A stretch of 64,000 bases of DNA from Planctomycetia bacterium (lineage in GTDB: Bacteria > Planctomycetota > Planctomycetia > Pirellulales > Thermoguttaceae). This document shows positions 8,441 to 18,130 of this stretch, one piece after another. The DNA lies in contig JAUNBJ010000001.1 of the NCBI GenBank assembly GCA_030535245.1, forward strand, positions 1 to 64,000. Reading direction: 5' to 3'. The translations under genes were made by a program, and so were the position numbers. The notes under the pieces are model-generated. The model had not been told where the DNA came from. It saw only the letters and a list, made by a program, of their open reading frames with translations, and searched no databases. The first letter of the stretch is position 1; every line of letters begins with the position of its first letter.

Positions 8441-11400
8441 ATGTTCAAGCGTTGCGTACTGTTGGGTTGGATTTTGGGTTTCTGGGGGGGTTTGTTTGCG
8501 GAGGAGGATCTGTCCCGGCAGGTTTCCAAAATGTTGGATGACGGTCATTATGCCGAACTGGTGAAATATTGTGACGACGTGCTGTTTCACCAGCGGGATG
8601 TGGTTCAGCGGATGAATTCGGAGAGCGTGCAGCATGTTTTGACGGCGTATCTGGAGGCATTGGAGAACTTGTCGCGAACTCCAAAGACGGATGCGTTTCT
8701 GGAAAAAGTCGTGGCGGCGTATCGGGATCAGTGGCGGGTTCTGGAGGCGGTATCCACGGTTTACGCGACAAGGGTGAACCATCGGGGGCAGGTGATTGCC
8801 GGGGAGTTTCGGCGGGGGCAGCGTCGTGGGAGCGGGCAGTTCGCGTCCTGTCTGGAGCGGGATCGGGTACGTTCGTTGCAGTTATTGTTGGAGTGTCGCC
8901 CGCTGGTGGAGAAGGATTCGGACAAAATCGCGGCGGGGAAGTTTTACCTGAAGTTGGCCGATGTGGTGTTGTGCTTACGCAACGACTCGCAGACGGCGTG
9001 GGAGTTGCAGGATTTAACAGACGTGGAGACGCTTCCGGATTACGACACAGAAAATCCGTGGGGGCGGCAGGATTCATCGCAGGGGGCACCGGTGGACGAA
9101 GCGGGGAATCCGGTGATGTATGGCATTCCCGAATCGTGGGAGAGTGCGAAAAACGACGGCGAGCGGTGGCGTTGGTGCCTGGCGCAGGCGGCGGTGGTGT
9201 CGCGTGGGGCGAAAATCGGGGATTTCGATGTTTCGACGGCATTCGCTGCGGAGGCGGATTTTCACCTGGCGCATTTCCTGATGAGGCAATACGGGACGCA
9301 GACGTTGGCCGGGTATGGATTTTCGACGAACGACGACGACGCGACGGAAAAGACACGGCGTCAGGGGGGAATCAGGACGCTGGAAACGCTCCCAGACGAG
9401 GAAACGATCGCGGATTTGGCAACGGGGGTGAAGCGGTTCGCGTTGCCGGACGATTACAATCCTCTCAAGCTCTTTCAGAAGTTGGCTGCGACGCCGAATC
9501 CACGTCAGGCGGAATCGCTCTCCCTGCTGGGGAATATTTATCTGAATCGTCGGCAGTACGTGCGGGCGGCGGAAAGCCTGAAAACGTTGCTGGATCTTCA
9601 CGAGCGAAACGCGTGGTTCCAGGTTCCAACGGAATTTGGTGTGTCGTTCGTTTTTAATGACACGTATCGGGAACGTTACCAGCAGATTGTCGGCAATTGG
9701 GGACGTTTCGAGTCGCAGCCGATGAAAACGACGGAGAACATGACGATCGGTTTCCGGTTTCGGAATGCGAAAAAGGTGACGTTCCGTGCCACGCGGGTGG
9801 ATGTGGACAAACTGTATGCCGCGATGAAAAGGCAAATTGAGGAGGCGGTGGCCAAGTCGCCATATTCGCCCAAAGAGCGGAACAGCGACTGGAACAACAG
9901 GCTGCTCCAGTGGGAGGGGAACCTTCCCTACGCTCTTGTGGAGGGGGCAATGCAGAAATTCCTGACCAACGAGGTGCAGGAATGGTCGGTGGATTTGGAG
10001 CCTGCCGCACAGCACAAAGACGCGACGCAAAGGTTCGAGATTCCGTTCCGGGAAGCGGGGGCGTATTATATCGTTTCGCAGGTGGAGGGGGGCAACCGGG
10101 CGGCGACGCTGGTCTGGTTCACCGACACGATGATCGTGCGGAAATCCATGGACGACAGGAACCTCTACTACGTGGCGGACGCGGCGACCGGCAAGGAAAT
10201 TGCGGGAGCGCAGATTTTCGGCGTGGGGTATCGTCAGCATTGGTTCAACGAGGGGAACAACCGCCAGCATCCGAAAGTTCGTTTTACGAAAATAGATTTG
10301 CTGGCGAAAACCGACGCGAACGGGCTTTGGAGAGCGACGAACAAGGAAATGCCGCAGCATATGGAATGGTTCCTGGGGGTGAAGCGTCCGGGAAGCGAGC
10401 GGATTTCGGGATTTTTGGGGTTTCATGTAAATCGTGTCTGGTACAACACACGTATCGACGAGATTTATGACCAGACAAAGGCGTTTCCGGTGACGGATCG
10501 ACCGGTGTATCGTCCGGGGCAGACGGTGCGTTACAAATTCTGGTGCGCTCAGGCGAAGTACGAAAACGAGCAAAATCCGGAGGGGAACGACGGTTTCGTG
10601 GCGGACCGTACGGTAACGCTCAGCCTGCACGACCCGCAGGGGGAGGAACTCCAGAAAATCAAGGTAAAAACCGACGCGTACGGTGCCGTTTCGGGGGAAT
10701 ACACGCTGCCGAAAGACGCGAAGCTGGGGCAGTACCAGATTTCGCTGGAATGGGATGTTATGGATCGCTCTCGAGAATCAGGCCAGGTGCGCTTCCGTGT
10801 GGAGGAATACAAGAAGCCGGAATTTGAGGTGACAGTGGATGCTCCAACGGAGCCGGTACGGTTGGGCGACAAGGTGAAGGCGGTCGTGAACGCGAAATAT
10901 TATTTTGGTTCCCCCGTGACAAGCGGCAAGGCGAACGTCAGGATTGTCCGCAAAAGCTATACGCAACGATGGTTCGCGCCGGCACGCTGGGACTGGCTGC
11001 TCGGGCCGGGGTACTGGTGGTTTGCGTCGGAATACGCATGGTATCCGGGGTGGAACGACTGGGGCTGCCTGCCGCCGGTTCCGGAGTGGTTCGACCGCAG
11101 CTACGAGCATCCGGAAATGGTTCTGGAGAAGGAGATCGACCTGACCGAAGCGATGGCGGGGAAAATCGAGGTGGAATTTGACACGTTCCTGGCCGCGGCG
11201 ATCCATCCGAACCAGGATCACGAGTACACCATCACGGTGGACGTGACCGACGCGTCCCGCCGGAGGATTTCCGGAACCGGGAAGGTGCAGGTGGCCCGGC
11301 GTCCGTTCCAGGTGTATGCGTGGACGGATCGCGGGTATTATACGGTGGGGAACGAGATTGCCGCGCAGTTTACGGCGCGAACGCTGGCGGGAAAACCGGT

Positions 11401-14400
11401 GACGGGCGACGGCGTGGTGAAGGTTTTTGAGGTTTCGTATGACGCTCAGGGGGAGCCGGTCGAGAAGGAAATCGTGTCGGAAAAGGTTGCCACGAACGGG
11501 GTGGGCGAGGTGGTGTACCGCCTGAAAGCGACGCATGCGGGGCAGTTCCGGGTGGCGTTGACGCTTTCCGACGCGAAGGGGCGTTCGGTGGAAGGTGCCC
11601 AGTTGATCATGGTGACGGGGGACGGTTTCGACGGCAAAGCGCTGCGGTTCAACGATCTGGAAATCCTTCCTGACAAGCCGGAATACCGACCGGGGGACAC
11701 GATGAAGCTGCTTGTCAGCGCGAATCGGGCGGACTGTACGGTGCTGTTGTTTGTGCGGTGTGTGAATGGGTGTTGCACGGAACCGAAGGTGTTGCACATG
11801 ACGGGCAAAAGCCAGGTATTCGACGTGCCGATTAGCATTGCGGATCAACCGAACCTTTTTATCGAGGCGTTGACCGTGGCCAACGCGCAGGTTTATACGC
11901 AGACGAAGGAAATCTGCGTTCCGCCGGAAAAGCGGATTTTGACGATGGAGATTTTGCCGGAAAAGACGGCGTTCCTGCCGGGGGAAAAGGCGAAGGCGAA
12001 AATCCGGCTGACCGACCAAAATGGCGAGCCGTTTGTTGGCGACACGGTAGTGACGGTGTATGACAAATCGTTGGAGTACATCTCCGGCGGGTCGAATTTG
12101 CCAGATATTTACACCTATTTCTGGGGCTGGAAACGGCGACATCATCCCGATACGCAATCCAATACAAACCTGATTTCCGGGAGCCTTGTTTTTCCGGGGG
12201 AACGAGGAATGACCCATCTGGGAGTGTTCGGTTATCTCACGGAAAGGAAGGAAAAGAACGACATGAGGGGTAGTCTCTTAATGGGAGGTTCTTCGCAAAG
12301 AAAAAGCGAGAACGTTATGGCTGCGGCAGCACCACTGATGATGGCTGCGGCACCAATGGCCCCGGAATCGGTTATGGAAGAAGCTCTGGACGACGCGGTG
12401 CCTGCCGTGGAGGTGGATGAAAAACCGGGCGACGCGGCCAAGCCGGTGGAACCGACGGTACGTTCCCATTTTGCGGACACGGCGTTCTGGGCAGCTTCGG
12501 TGAAAACGGATTCCAACGGTTACGCGGAAATCGAGATTCCCATGCCGGAAAACCTGACGACGTGGAAAATCATGGCGTGGGGGCTGGGGCGTGGTGCCCG
12601 TGTCGGCAAAGCGGAAGCGGAAATCGTCACACGGAAGAACCTGCTGATTCGGATGCAGACGCCGCGATTCCTGACGACTTCGGATGAAATCACGTTGACG
12701 GCCAACGTCCACAATTACCTGAAAACGGCGAAGGACGTGACCGTTTCGATTCGGTTGCCGGAGGGGTCGCCGATAACGCTTTTAGACGACGCGCAACAAG
12801 ACGTGACGATTCCTGCGGATGGCCAGGCGCGGGTGGATTGGCGGGTTCGGGCCAACGACGAGGGGTCGTGCGTCGTGCAAATGGCCGCCCTGACCGACGA
12901 GGAATCGGATGCGATGGAGCTTTCGTTCCCGGTGCAGATTCATGGCATGACCAAGCAGCTGGCGCAAAGCGTGATGCTCCCCGCCAATGCCGCAAGCGGT
13001 GCGGAAACGACCATGACGTTCGTGATTCCGGAAGCGCGGCGTCCGAAGGATTCGCGGCTGGAAATTCGCTTTTCGCCGACGCTGGCCGGGGCGATGCTGG
13101 ATGCGATCCCGTATTTGGCCGACTACCCGTACGGCTGTACGGAACAGACGCTCAACCGTTTCCTGCCGACGGTGCTGGTTCAACGAACGCTGGGGAAACT
13201 GGGCATGAATCTGGAGGAGGTGGCCGGGAAGCTCGCGAACCTGAACGCTCAGGAAATCGGCGACGCTGCCGACCGCAAAAAGCAGTGGGAAACGATCCGC
13301 AGCCCGTATGCCCGTGCGCCGTTTACGCCGGTGTTCGATTCCGAGGAGCTGACCAAACGTGTGAACGAGGGGGCCGGGCGGCTGGTTAACATGCAGTGCA
13401 GCGACGGCGGCTGGGGCTGGTTCAGCGGTTTTGGCGAATACAGTACCCCCTACCTGACGGCGTACGTGACGCGGGGGCTGCTTTTGGCTCAGCAGAACGA
13501 GATGCCGATTCCGGGCGACTGCGTGCAGCGGGGGATAGCGTGGCTCAAACGGTATCAGGCAAAGGAATTGGCACGCCTGGCTCGTGGGAAAGCGGAAAAA
13601 CCGGTCGGGGATTTCAAGTATCTGGCGGACGACACCGACGCGTTTGTGTTTTACGCACTGGCTCAGGCGGGGGTGCTCGACAACGCCACACAAAAAATGA
13701 GCGATTACCTGTTCCGCGACCATGGGAAACTGTCGCACCAGTCCAACGCCCTTTTGGGAATTGCGTGGTTCCAGCGGGGCGAGGAAAAGAAACTTGCCGA
13801 AGCGATCGTCTATCTTACGCAGTTCCTGAAAATCGACGAGGAAAACCAGACGGCTTATCTGGAGCTGCCTGCCAACGGTTTCTGGTGGTTCTGGTATGGC
13901 AACGAAATCGAGACGCAGGCGGCGTACCTGAAGTTGCTCTCTTTGACCCACGACCGGGAAGGCCATGCGCAAAAAGCGGCATATCTGGTGAAGTACCTGC
14001 TGAACAACCGTAAAAACGCGACGTATTGGTGCAGCACGCGGGATACGGCGCTGGTGCTGGAAGCGATGACGGAATACCTGCGGGCGACCGGGGAGCTGGC
14101 TCCCGAAATGACCGTGGAGGTGCTGTTGGATGGGAACGTCGTCAAGACTGTGGCGTTTACGAAAGAGAACCTGTTCACGTCGGACAATACGTTTACGCTT
14201 TCCGGCGAGGAGGTAACCGGCGGCGAGCATGTCGTGACGCTGCGACGCACCGGGAGCGGGCCGCTTTTCGCCAACGGCTATGCCACGTTCTTCACGCTGG
14301 AAGATTTCATCACGAAAACCGGTCTGGAAGTGAAGGTGGAGCGGAAGTATTACAAACTCGTTCGCGACGAAAACGCTACCGAAACCCGTGCCGGTTCCCG

Positions 14401-14824
14401 GGGGCAGGTGGTGAAGGAAAAGGTCGAGAAGTATACCCGCGTGCCGCTGAAGTCGGGGGCCGTGGTGACGTCGGGCGACCTGATCGAAGTGGAGCTTTTC
14501 ATCCAGACGAAAAACGACTACACGTTCCTGATGTTCGAGGACATGAAACCGGCCGGATTCGAGACGGTGGACGTTCGCAGCGGCTACAACGGCAACCCGA
14601 TGGGGGCGTACGTGGAGTTCCGCGACAACCGGGTGGTCTTTTTCGTGAAGCATCTGGAGCGGGGCGACCATAGCGTTTCGTACCGAATGCGGGCGGAAAT
14701 GCCGGGCGTTGTTTCGGCCTTACCGACGCGGTGCGAGGCGATGTACGCACCGGAACTGCGTGCCAACAGCGACGAGATGAAAATCGGCTGCCAGGATGAA
14801 CGCCGTGTGCCTTACGGAGATTAG
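8441..14824 (+). CDS. Secreted alpha-2-macroglobulin family protein with thioester motif
   Basis: A 2127-residue exported protein, well above the roughly 1500-1650 of typical bacterial alpha-2-macroglobulins. A signal peptide covers residues 1-21 (ends GGLFAEE) without a lipobox Cys, so it is probably soluble. Residues 20-400 form an extra N-terminal region with TPR-like helices near 355-390. MG domains follow, including TDRPVYRPGQTVRYKFW. An Ala/Met/Pro-rich acidic stretch at about 1290-1340 looks like the protease bait region. The thioester motif YGCTEQ is present (Cys1566, Gln1569), so covalent trapping of proteases is plausible. ATG 8441 is chosen for its signal peptide; GTG 8417 would add eight residues before it. 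No penicillin-binding protein 1C gene is adjacent, unlike in many proteobacteria. The last bases overlap the convergent glycosylase gene. Confidence 0.9.
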   Translation: MFKRCVLLGWILGFWGGLFAEEDLSRQVSKMLDDGHYAELVKYCDDVLFHQRDVVQRMNSESVQHVLTAYLEALENLSRTPKTDAFLEKVVAAYRDQWRVLEAVSTVYATRVNHRGQVIAGEFRRGQRRGSGQFASCLERDRVRSLQLLLECRPLVEKDSDKIAAGKFYLKLADVVLCLRNDSQTAWELQDLTDVETLPDYDTENPWGRQDSSQGAPVDEAGNPVMYGIPESWESAKNDGERWRWCLAQAAVVSRGAKIGDFDVSTAFAAEADFHLAHFLMRQYGTQTLAGYGFSTNDDDATEKTRRQGGIRTLETLPDEETIADLATGVKRFALPDDYNPLKLFQKLAATPNPRQAESLSLLGNIYLNRRQYVRAAESLKTLLDLHERNAWFQVPTEFGVSFVFNDTYRERYQQIVGNWGRFESQPMKTTENMTIGFRFRNAKKVTFRATRVDVDKLYAAMKRQIEEAVAKSPYSPKERNSDWNNRLLQWEGNLPYALVEGAMQKFLTNEVQEWSVDLEPAAQHKDATQRFEIPFREAGAYYIVSQVEGGNRAATLVWFTDTMIVRKSMDDRNLYYVADAATGKEIAGAQIFGVGYRQHWFNEGNNRQHPKVRFTKIDLLAKTDANGLWRATNKEMPQHMEWFLGVKRPGSERISGFLGFHVNRVWYNTRIDEIYDQTKAFPVTDRPVYRPGQTVRYKFWCAQAKYENEQNPEGNDGFVADRTVTLSLHDPQGEELQKIKVKTDAYGAVSGEYTLPKDAKLGQYQISLEWDVMDRSRESGQVRFRVEEYKKPEFEVTVDAPTEPVRLGDKVKAVVNAKYYFGSPVTSGKANVRIVRKSYTQRWFAPARWDWLLGPGYWWFASEYAWYPGWNDWGCLPPVPEWFDRSYEHPEMVLEKEIDLTEAMAGKIEVEFDTFLAAAIHPNQDHEYTITVDVTDASRRRISGTGKVQVARRPFQVYAWTDRGYYTVGNEIAAQFTARTLAGKPVTGDGVVKVFEVSYDAQGEPVEKEIVSEKVATNGVGEVVYRLKATHAGQFRVALTLSDAKGRSVEGAQLIMVTGDGFDGKALRFNDLEILPDKPEYRPGDTMKLLVSANRADCTVLLFVRCVNGCCTEPKVLHMTGKSQVFDVPISIADQPNLFIEALTVANAQVYTQTKEICVPPEKRILTMEILPEKTAFLPGEKAKAKIRLTDQNGEPFVGDTVVTVYDKSLEYISGGSNLPDIYTYFWGWKRRHHPDTQSNTNLISGSLVFPGERGMTHLGVFGYLTERKEKNDMRGSLLMGGSSQRKSENVMAAAAPLMMAAAPMAPESVMEEALDDAVPAVEVDEKPGDAAKPVEPTVRSHFADTAFWAASVKTDSNGYAEIEIPMPENLTTWKIMAWGLGRGARVGKAEAEIVTRKNLLIRMQTPRFLTTSDEITLTANVHNYLKTAKDVTVSIRLPEGSPITLLDDAQQDVTIPADGQARVDWRVRANDEGSCVVQMAALTDEESDAMELSFPVQIHGMTKQLAQSVMLPANAASGAETTMTFVIPEARRPKDSRLEIRFSPTLAGAMLDAIPYLADYPYGCTEQTLNRFLPTVLVQRTLGKLGMNLEEVAGKLANLNAQEIGDAADRKKQWETIRSPYARAPFTPVFDSEELTKRVNEGAGRLVNMQCSDGGWGWFSGFGEYSTPYLTAYVTRGLLLAQQNEMPIPGDCVQRGIAWLKRYQAKELARLARGKAEKPVGDFKYLADDTDAFVFYALAQAGVLDNATQKMSDYLFRDHGKLSHQSNALLGIAWFQRGEEKKLAEAIVYLTQFLKIDEENQTAYLELPANGFWWFWYGNEIETQAAYLKLLSLTHDREGHAQKAAYLVKYLLNNRKNATYWCSTRDTALVLEAMTEYLRATGELAPEMTVEVLLDGNVVKTVAFTKENLFTSDNTFTLSGEEVTGGEHVVTLRRTGSGPLFANGYATFFTLEDFITKTGLEVKVERKYYKLVRDENATETRAGSRGQVVKEKVEKYTRVPLKSGAVVTSGDLIEVELFIQTKNDYTFLMFEDMKPAGFETVDVRSGYNGNPMGAYVEFRDNRVVFFVKHLERGDHSVSYRMRAEMPGVVSALPTRCEAMYAPELRANSDEMKIGCQDERRVPYGD

Positions 14825-15399
14825 GGAGCCTCCCGGTTGGTAAAGAGGGTGCGATAAAACGCCGCTTTTTTCTTCAGCGATTGGGGATAGGCACGCGACG
14901 TGGACGGCATACGGTAAATCCGCACGGGCCGCCTGGCGAGTGTGGCTTCGACAAACTCGCCGATTTTCAGGGGGGGAACCGAAACGTCGGCCTGCCGCAG
15001 GATTTCCTCCAACGCCTTTTGTCCCGTCGCGACGAGGGTTCGGCAATCCGGAACCTGCCGCAGAAGCTCGGCCAGATCCACCGGCTCCACGATTTTCAGG
15101 TGATGATCGGCGGCATTTCCGGCCAACCGTTCCACTCGCCTGCCAACGTCGTAAAGCGCAATCCCCTCCTTTCGCAAAAACGCTTCGATTTTGGGTTGGT
15201 CGAAACGGCGGGCGTCGGGCGTGAGGAACCACGTTTTGTCGTGGAAAAAGAGGAATCCGACGATTCGCCAAAAATCGTTTTGCGGATTGGGGTAAAAAAA
15301 TGGCATGGACCACCGTTTTTCCGGCGGTGGAAAGCTGCCCAGAAACAGAATCGTCGCGTTTTGGGGCAAAAACGGCGGCCAGGGATGCGTTTCAATCAT
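14821..15399 (-). CDS. Uracil-DNA glycosylase superfamily protein
   Basis: A 192-residue cytoplasmic protein of the UDG superfamily, which removes deaminated or mismatched bases from DNA. The first motif is LFLGSFPPPEKRW (near residues 16-28), followed by FFYPNPQNDFWRIVG, an arrangement seen in the mismatch/hypoxanthine-type glycosylases rather than classical Ung (GQDPY). The C-terminal motif is PSTSRAY. ATG 15399 begins METHP-like MIETHPWPP, the usual start of this family, although the ribosome site is weak; the open frame continues upstream without family similarity. Its TAA overlaps the TAG of the convergent alpha-2-macroglobulin gene. The exact base specificity is unknown. Confidence 0.85.
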   Translation of the reverse strand: MIETHPWPPFLPQNATILFLGSFPPPEKRWSMPFFYPNPQNDFWRIVGFLFFHDKTWFLTPDARRFDQPKIEAFLRKEGIALYDVGRRVERLAGNAADHHLKIVEPVDLAELLRQVPDCRTLVATGQKALEEILRQADVSVPPLKIGEFVEATLARRPVRIYRMPSTSRAYPQSLKKKAAFYRTLFTNREAP

Positions 15400-15454
15400 G
15401 AATGTAACGTAATCTTTTTTCCTGTAAAAACAAGGGGGATCGTTTTTTCCACCC

Positions 15455-15483
15455 TTGATTTTTCTTCTCCCCGCCCGTAAAAT
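15455..15483 (+). promoter_or_regulatory. Sigma-70-type promoter of the bd-like oxidase operon
   Basis: TTGATT at 15455-15460 and TAAAAT at 15478-15483 are separated by 17 bp. The predicted leader is about 38 nt to ATG 15528, which has an AGGAGGCG ribosome site. Confidence 0.65.
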
Positions 15484-15527
15484 AGAATCATGGAAGGAAA
15501 CGACGTTCCCAACACGAGGAGGCGAAA

Positions 15528-16910
15528 ATGGATTTTTTATGGTGGTACGTTCCGTACCTGACATCCCCAATGTTGATTGCGATCATTGCGACGGTGCATG
15601 TTTTCGTGTCGCATTACGCAGTCGGCGGAGGGATTTTTCTGGCCTGGGAGGTTCAGCACGCCTACCGTACGGGGAACGAGGAGTATCTGCGTTATCTCCG
15701 ACGGCACGCGAAGTTCTTCATCCTGTTGACGGTTGTTTTCGGAGCAATCACCGGCGTGGGGATTTGGTGGACGATCGGGCTGGCGTCGCCGTTGGCTACG
15801 GAAACGCTCATTCGCGTATTCGTTTTTGGCTGGGCGACGGAGTGGGTCTTTTTCGTTGTGGAACTGGTCGCGGCGTTCCTGTTTTTCTACCTGTGGGGAA
15901 AGTTGCCGCCGAAAACGCACGTGGCGATTGGCTGGATTTACGCCGTAGCTGCGTGGATCAGTCTGGTGTTGATCACGGGAATCACGGCGTTCATGCTCCA
16001 TCCGGGAAACTGGGTGGCGGCGACCGACGCGGGGAGCGGCCCTCCGAATTTCTGGCTCGCGTTTTTCAACCCGCAGTTCCTGCCCCAGACCGTGGCGCGG
16101 ACGGGGGCGGCACTGCTTTTGGCTGCAACGTACGTCCTTTTGCATGGGGCGTGGACGCTTTCGGAAAAGGAGGCGAAAAACGGCCTGCAAAAACTGCTGG
16201 TGCGGCGGACGGCGCGGTTTGCGCTGCTTGGAATCGTGCTTGCATTGGTGGGAATCGTGTGGGCGGGGGGAACGCTTCCGGAGCTTGCACGTCAGACATT
16301 GCTTCGGGCGGCGGCGCTCAACGTAATCCTGGGGGCCGGAGCGGGTGCGGCGGGGTTGTTGGTGCTGCTTTTGGCGATCGTCACGTGGAAACCGCAATGG
16401 CTTTCACCGATGGGGGCGGTCGCCCTGTTCGCGATGGCGCTGGGAACGCTCACGGCGGGGGAATTTGTCCGGGAGGCGATCCGCAAGCCGTTTGTGGTGA
16501 CGAACGTAATCCTGAGCAATCAGATAACGGTTTCTCAGGTACCAGCGCTTCGGGAAAATGGCCTGCTGGAAAGCGGAACCTGGACGAAACCCTACCTGCT
16601 GGAAAAGTATCCGTACCTGAAAACGGCGGAGGGAAAGATCGACCTTTCGCGGGTGGCGGAAAAAGACCGGGACGCTATCGGGCGGGTGGTGTTCATGCAC
16701 CACTGCAACGACTGCCATGCGGAAACGTTCGGTTATTCGGGGCTGGGGCCGTTGTCGAAAACCGGTTCGCGGGAGGAGTTGTTGCAATTCATTAAAAATC
16801 TCAACAGCATGATTTACTACATGCCGCCATGGTGCGGAAACGATGCGGAAGCGGCGATGCTGACGGACTATTTGCAAAACCGGAATCGGGAGGGAAATCA
16901 TGTGGATTGA
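15528..16910 (+). CDS. Cytochrome bd oxidase subunit I-like protein fused to a C-terminal cytochrome c
   Basis: A 460-residue membrane protein. The N-terminal 160 residues follow the CydA pattern: a first helix with His24 and His29, a helix with GAITGVGIWWTIG, and a helix with Glu in WATEWVFFVVE, matching the haem-bearing core of bd oxidases. I see no long quinol-binding loop. After about eight hydrophobic segments the chain ends in a short c-type haem domain, HHCNDCHAETFG (Cys393, Cys396, His397), with a candidate distal Met in YYMPPW. This suggests electrons may be taken from, or passed through, a c-type haem rather than directly from quinol. A consensus promoter and AGGAGG site precede ATG 15528. 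The gene overlaps the next membrane-protein gene by 11 bp. Similar bd-like proteins are known from Nitrospira and planctomycetes, but their activity is unsettled. Confidence 0.8.
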   Translation: MDFLWWYVPYLTSPMLIAIIATVHVFVSHYAVGGGIFLAWEVQHAYRTGNEEYLRYLRRHAKFFILLTVVFGAITGVGIWWTIGLASPLATETLIRVFVFGWATEWVFFVVELVAAFLFFYLWGKLPPKTHVAIGWIYAVAAWISLVLITGITAFMLHPGNWVAATDAGSGPPNFWLAFFNPQFLPQTVARTGAALLLAATYVLLHGAWTLSEKEAKNGLQKLLVRRTARFALLGIVLALVGIVWAGGTLPELARQTLLRAAALNVILGAGAGAAGLLVLLLAIVTWKPQWLSPMGAVALFAMALGTLTAGEFVREAIRKPFVVTNVILSNQITVSQVPALRENGLLESGTWTKPYLLEKYPYLKTAEGKIDLSRVAEKDRDAIGRVVFMHHCNDCHAETFGYSGLGPLSKTGSREELLQFIKNLNSMIYYMPPWCGNDAEAAMLTDYLQNRNREGNHVD

Positions 16911-18012
16911 AAATCCAGCGTTGTCGCCACTGCCGGCGCCGGTGTGGTTTGTACTGTTTTTCAAGGTGCTGGGATTCGTGCTGCACATGGTGCTGATGAA
17001 TCTCTGGATGGTAGGGTTGCCGTTGGCGCTGTTGCTGCACTGGAAGGGGTGTCCGCAGGGGAAACTCTGGGGGACGCGTCTGATCCGACAAATGCCGGTG
17101 ATCATCACGTTCGGGGTGAATTTCGGTATCGTGCCGCTTTTGTTTATTCAGCTTTTGTATCCACGGGCGTTTTATCCCGCGACGATCCTGATGGCATGGC
17201 ACTGGATTGGGATCATTGCTCTTTTGATACCGGCGTACTACGGCACGTATCTTTACGTGTATGCCATGGCGAAAGAGGGGACGGGAATAGCGTCCTGGCA
17301 ACGGGCGTGCGGGTGGATTTCGGCGATTTTTTTCCTGATCATCGGTTTCTTTTTCGTGAACGGCATGGTGCTGACCGCCAGTCCGGAGAGCTGGAAAGAG
17401 GTCTGGCTTGCCAGGGAGAGTTCCGGCGCAACGCTGGGGCTGGGTTCGGCCATCCGACATGCGACGCTGTTTCCGCGTTGGGTTTTGATGTTCGGGCTGG
17501 CTTTGGGAACCCTTTCCGCCTGGACGCTTTGGGATCGGACGTTTTTCCTTGGCAACCAGATGCCGGACTATCAGAAATGGTCGAACGGCTGGACCCGCAT
17601 GACGGCGTTTTTCGGAGCGATCCTCTTTACGCTGGCGGGGAGCCATTATATTTTCGTGACGCTCTCGCCGGAGCTGCGTCACGCGATGTTTGCCATGCCG
17701 CTTTTGCCCTGGACGCTTTTCGCTGCGGTGATGCCATGGGCGACGGCGATTACGGTCACGTGGGCCACATCCCGTCGGTCGCGTGCTTTTCCGGCTGCCG
17801 TGGTGGTGCTTGCGCAGCTTGCCGCCCTTTCCGCCAACGCCATTTCGCGTCAGCGTTTGCAGATTCTGGAGCTGAACGGATTCCTTCCCCTCTCGGAAAT
17901 TCCCGTTCATACGGAGCTTGGCCCCATGCTCCTGTTTCTGGGGACGTTCGTCGTGGGGGTCGCCGTGATCCTCTGGATGTTGTATCAGGCGATCCTGTCC
18001 CGCGAATCGTAA
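16900..18012 (+). CDS. Partner membrane subunit of the bd-like oxidase
   Basis: A 370-residue polytopic membrane protein with about nine hydrophobic segments and no extramembrane domain. Its first helix (FFKVLGFVLHMVLMNLWMVG) and third-fourth helices (MAWHWIGIIALLIPAYYGTYLYVY) contain histidines in positions that could bind haem. The ATG overlaps the end of the cytochrome c-fused subunit gene by 11 bp, with AGGGAAATC as ribosome site, so the two products are almost surely made together as a complex. It does not resemble canonical CydB closely; it may be a diverged CydA-like second subunit. Function is inferred from context and topology. Confidence 0.72.
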   Translation: MWIENPALSPLPAPVWFVLFFKVLGFVLHMVLMNLWMVGLPLALLLHWKGCPQGKLWGTRLIRQMPVIITFGVNFGIVPLLFIQLLYPRAFYPATILMAWHWIGIIALLIPAYYGTYLYVYAMAKEGTGIASWQRACGWISAIFFLIIGFFFVNGMVLTASPESWKEVWLARESSGATLGLGSAIRHATLFPRWVLMFGLALGTLSAWTLWDRTFFLGNQMPDYQKWSNGWTRMTAFFGAILFTLAGSHYIFVTLSPELRHAMFAMPLLPWTLFAAVMPWATAITVTWATSRRSRAFPAAVVVLAQLAALSANAISRQRLQILELNGFLPLSEIPVHTELGPMLLFLGTFVVGVAVILWMLYQAILSRES

Positions 18013-18130
18013 ACGAAAAAATCCGGCTTCCGAATCCCCTAGTGCTGTGTCCATGTTATAAACGGGATAAAAAGAAAATAAACACTAATAACATAGCGAA
18101 CGCAGTGAGCGCACTAAAAGTTTTTTGAAG

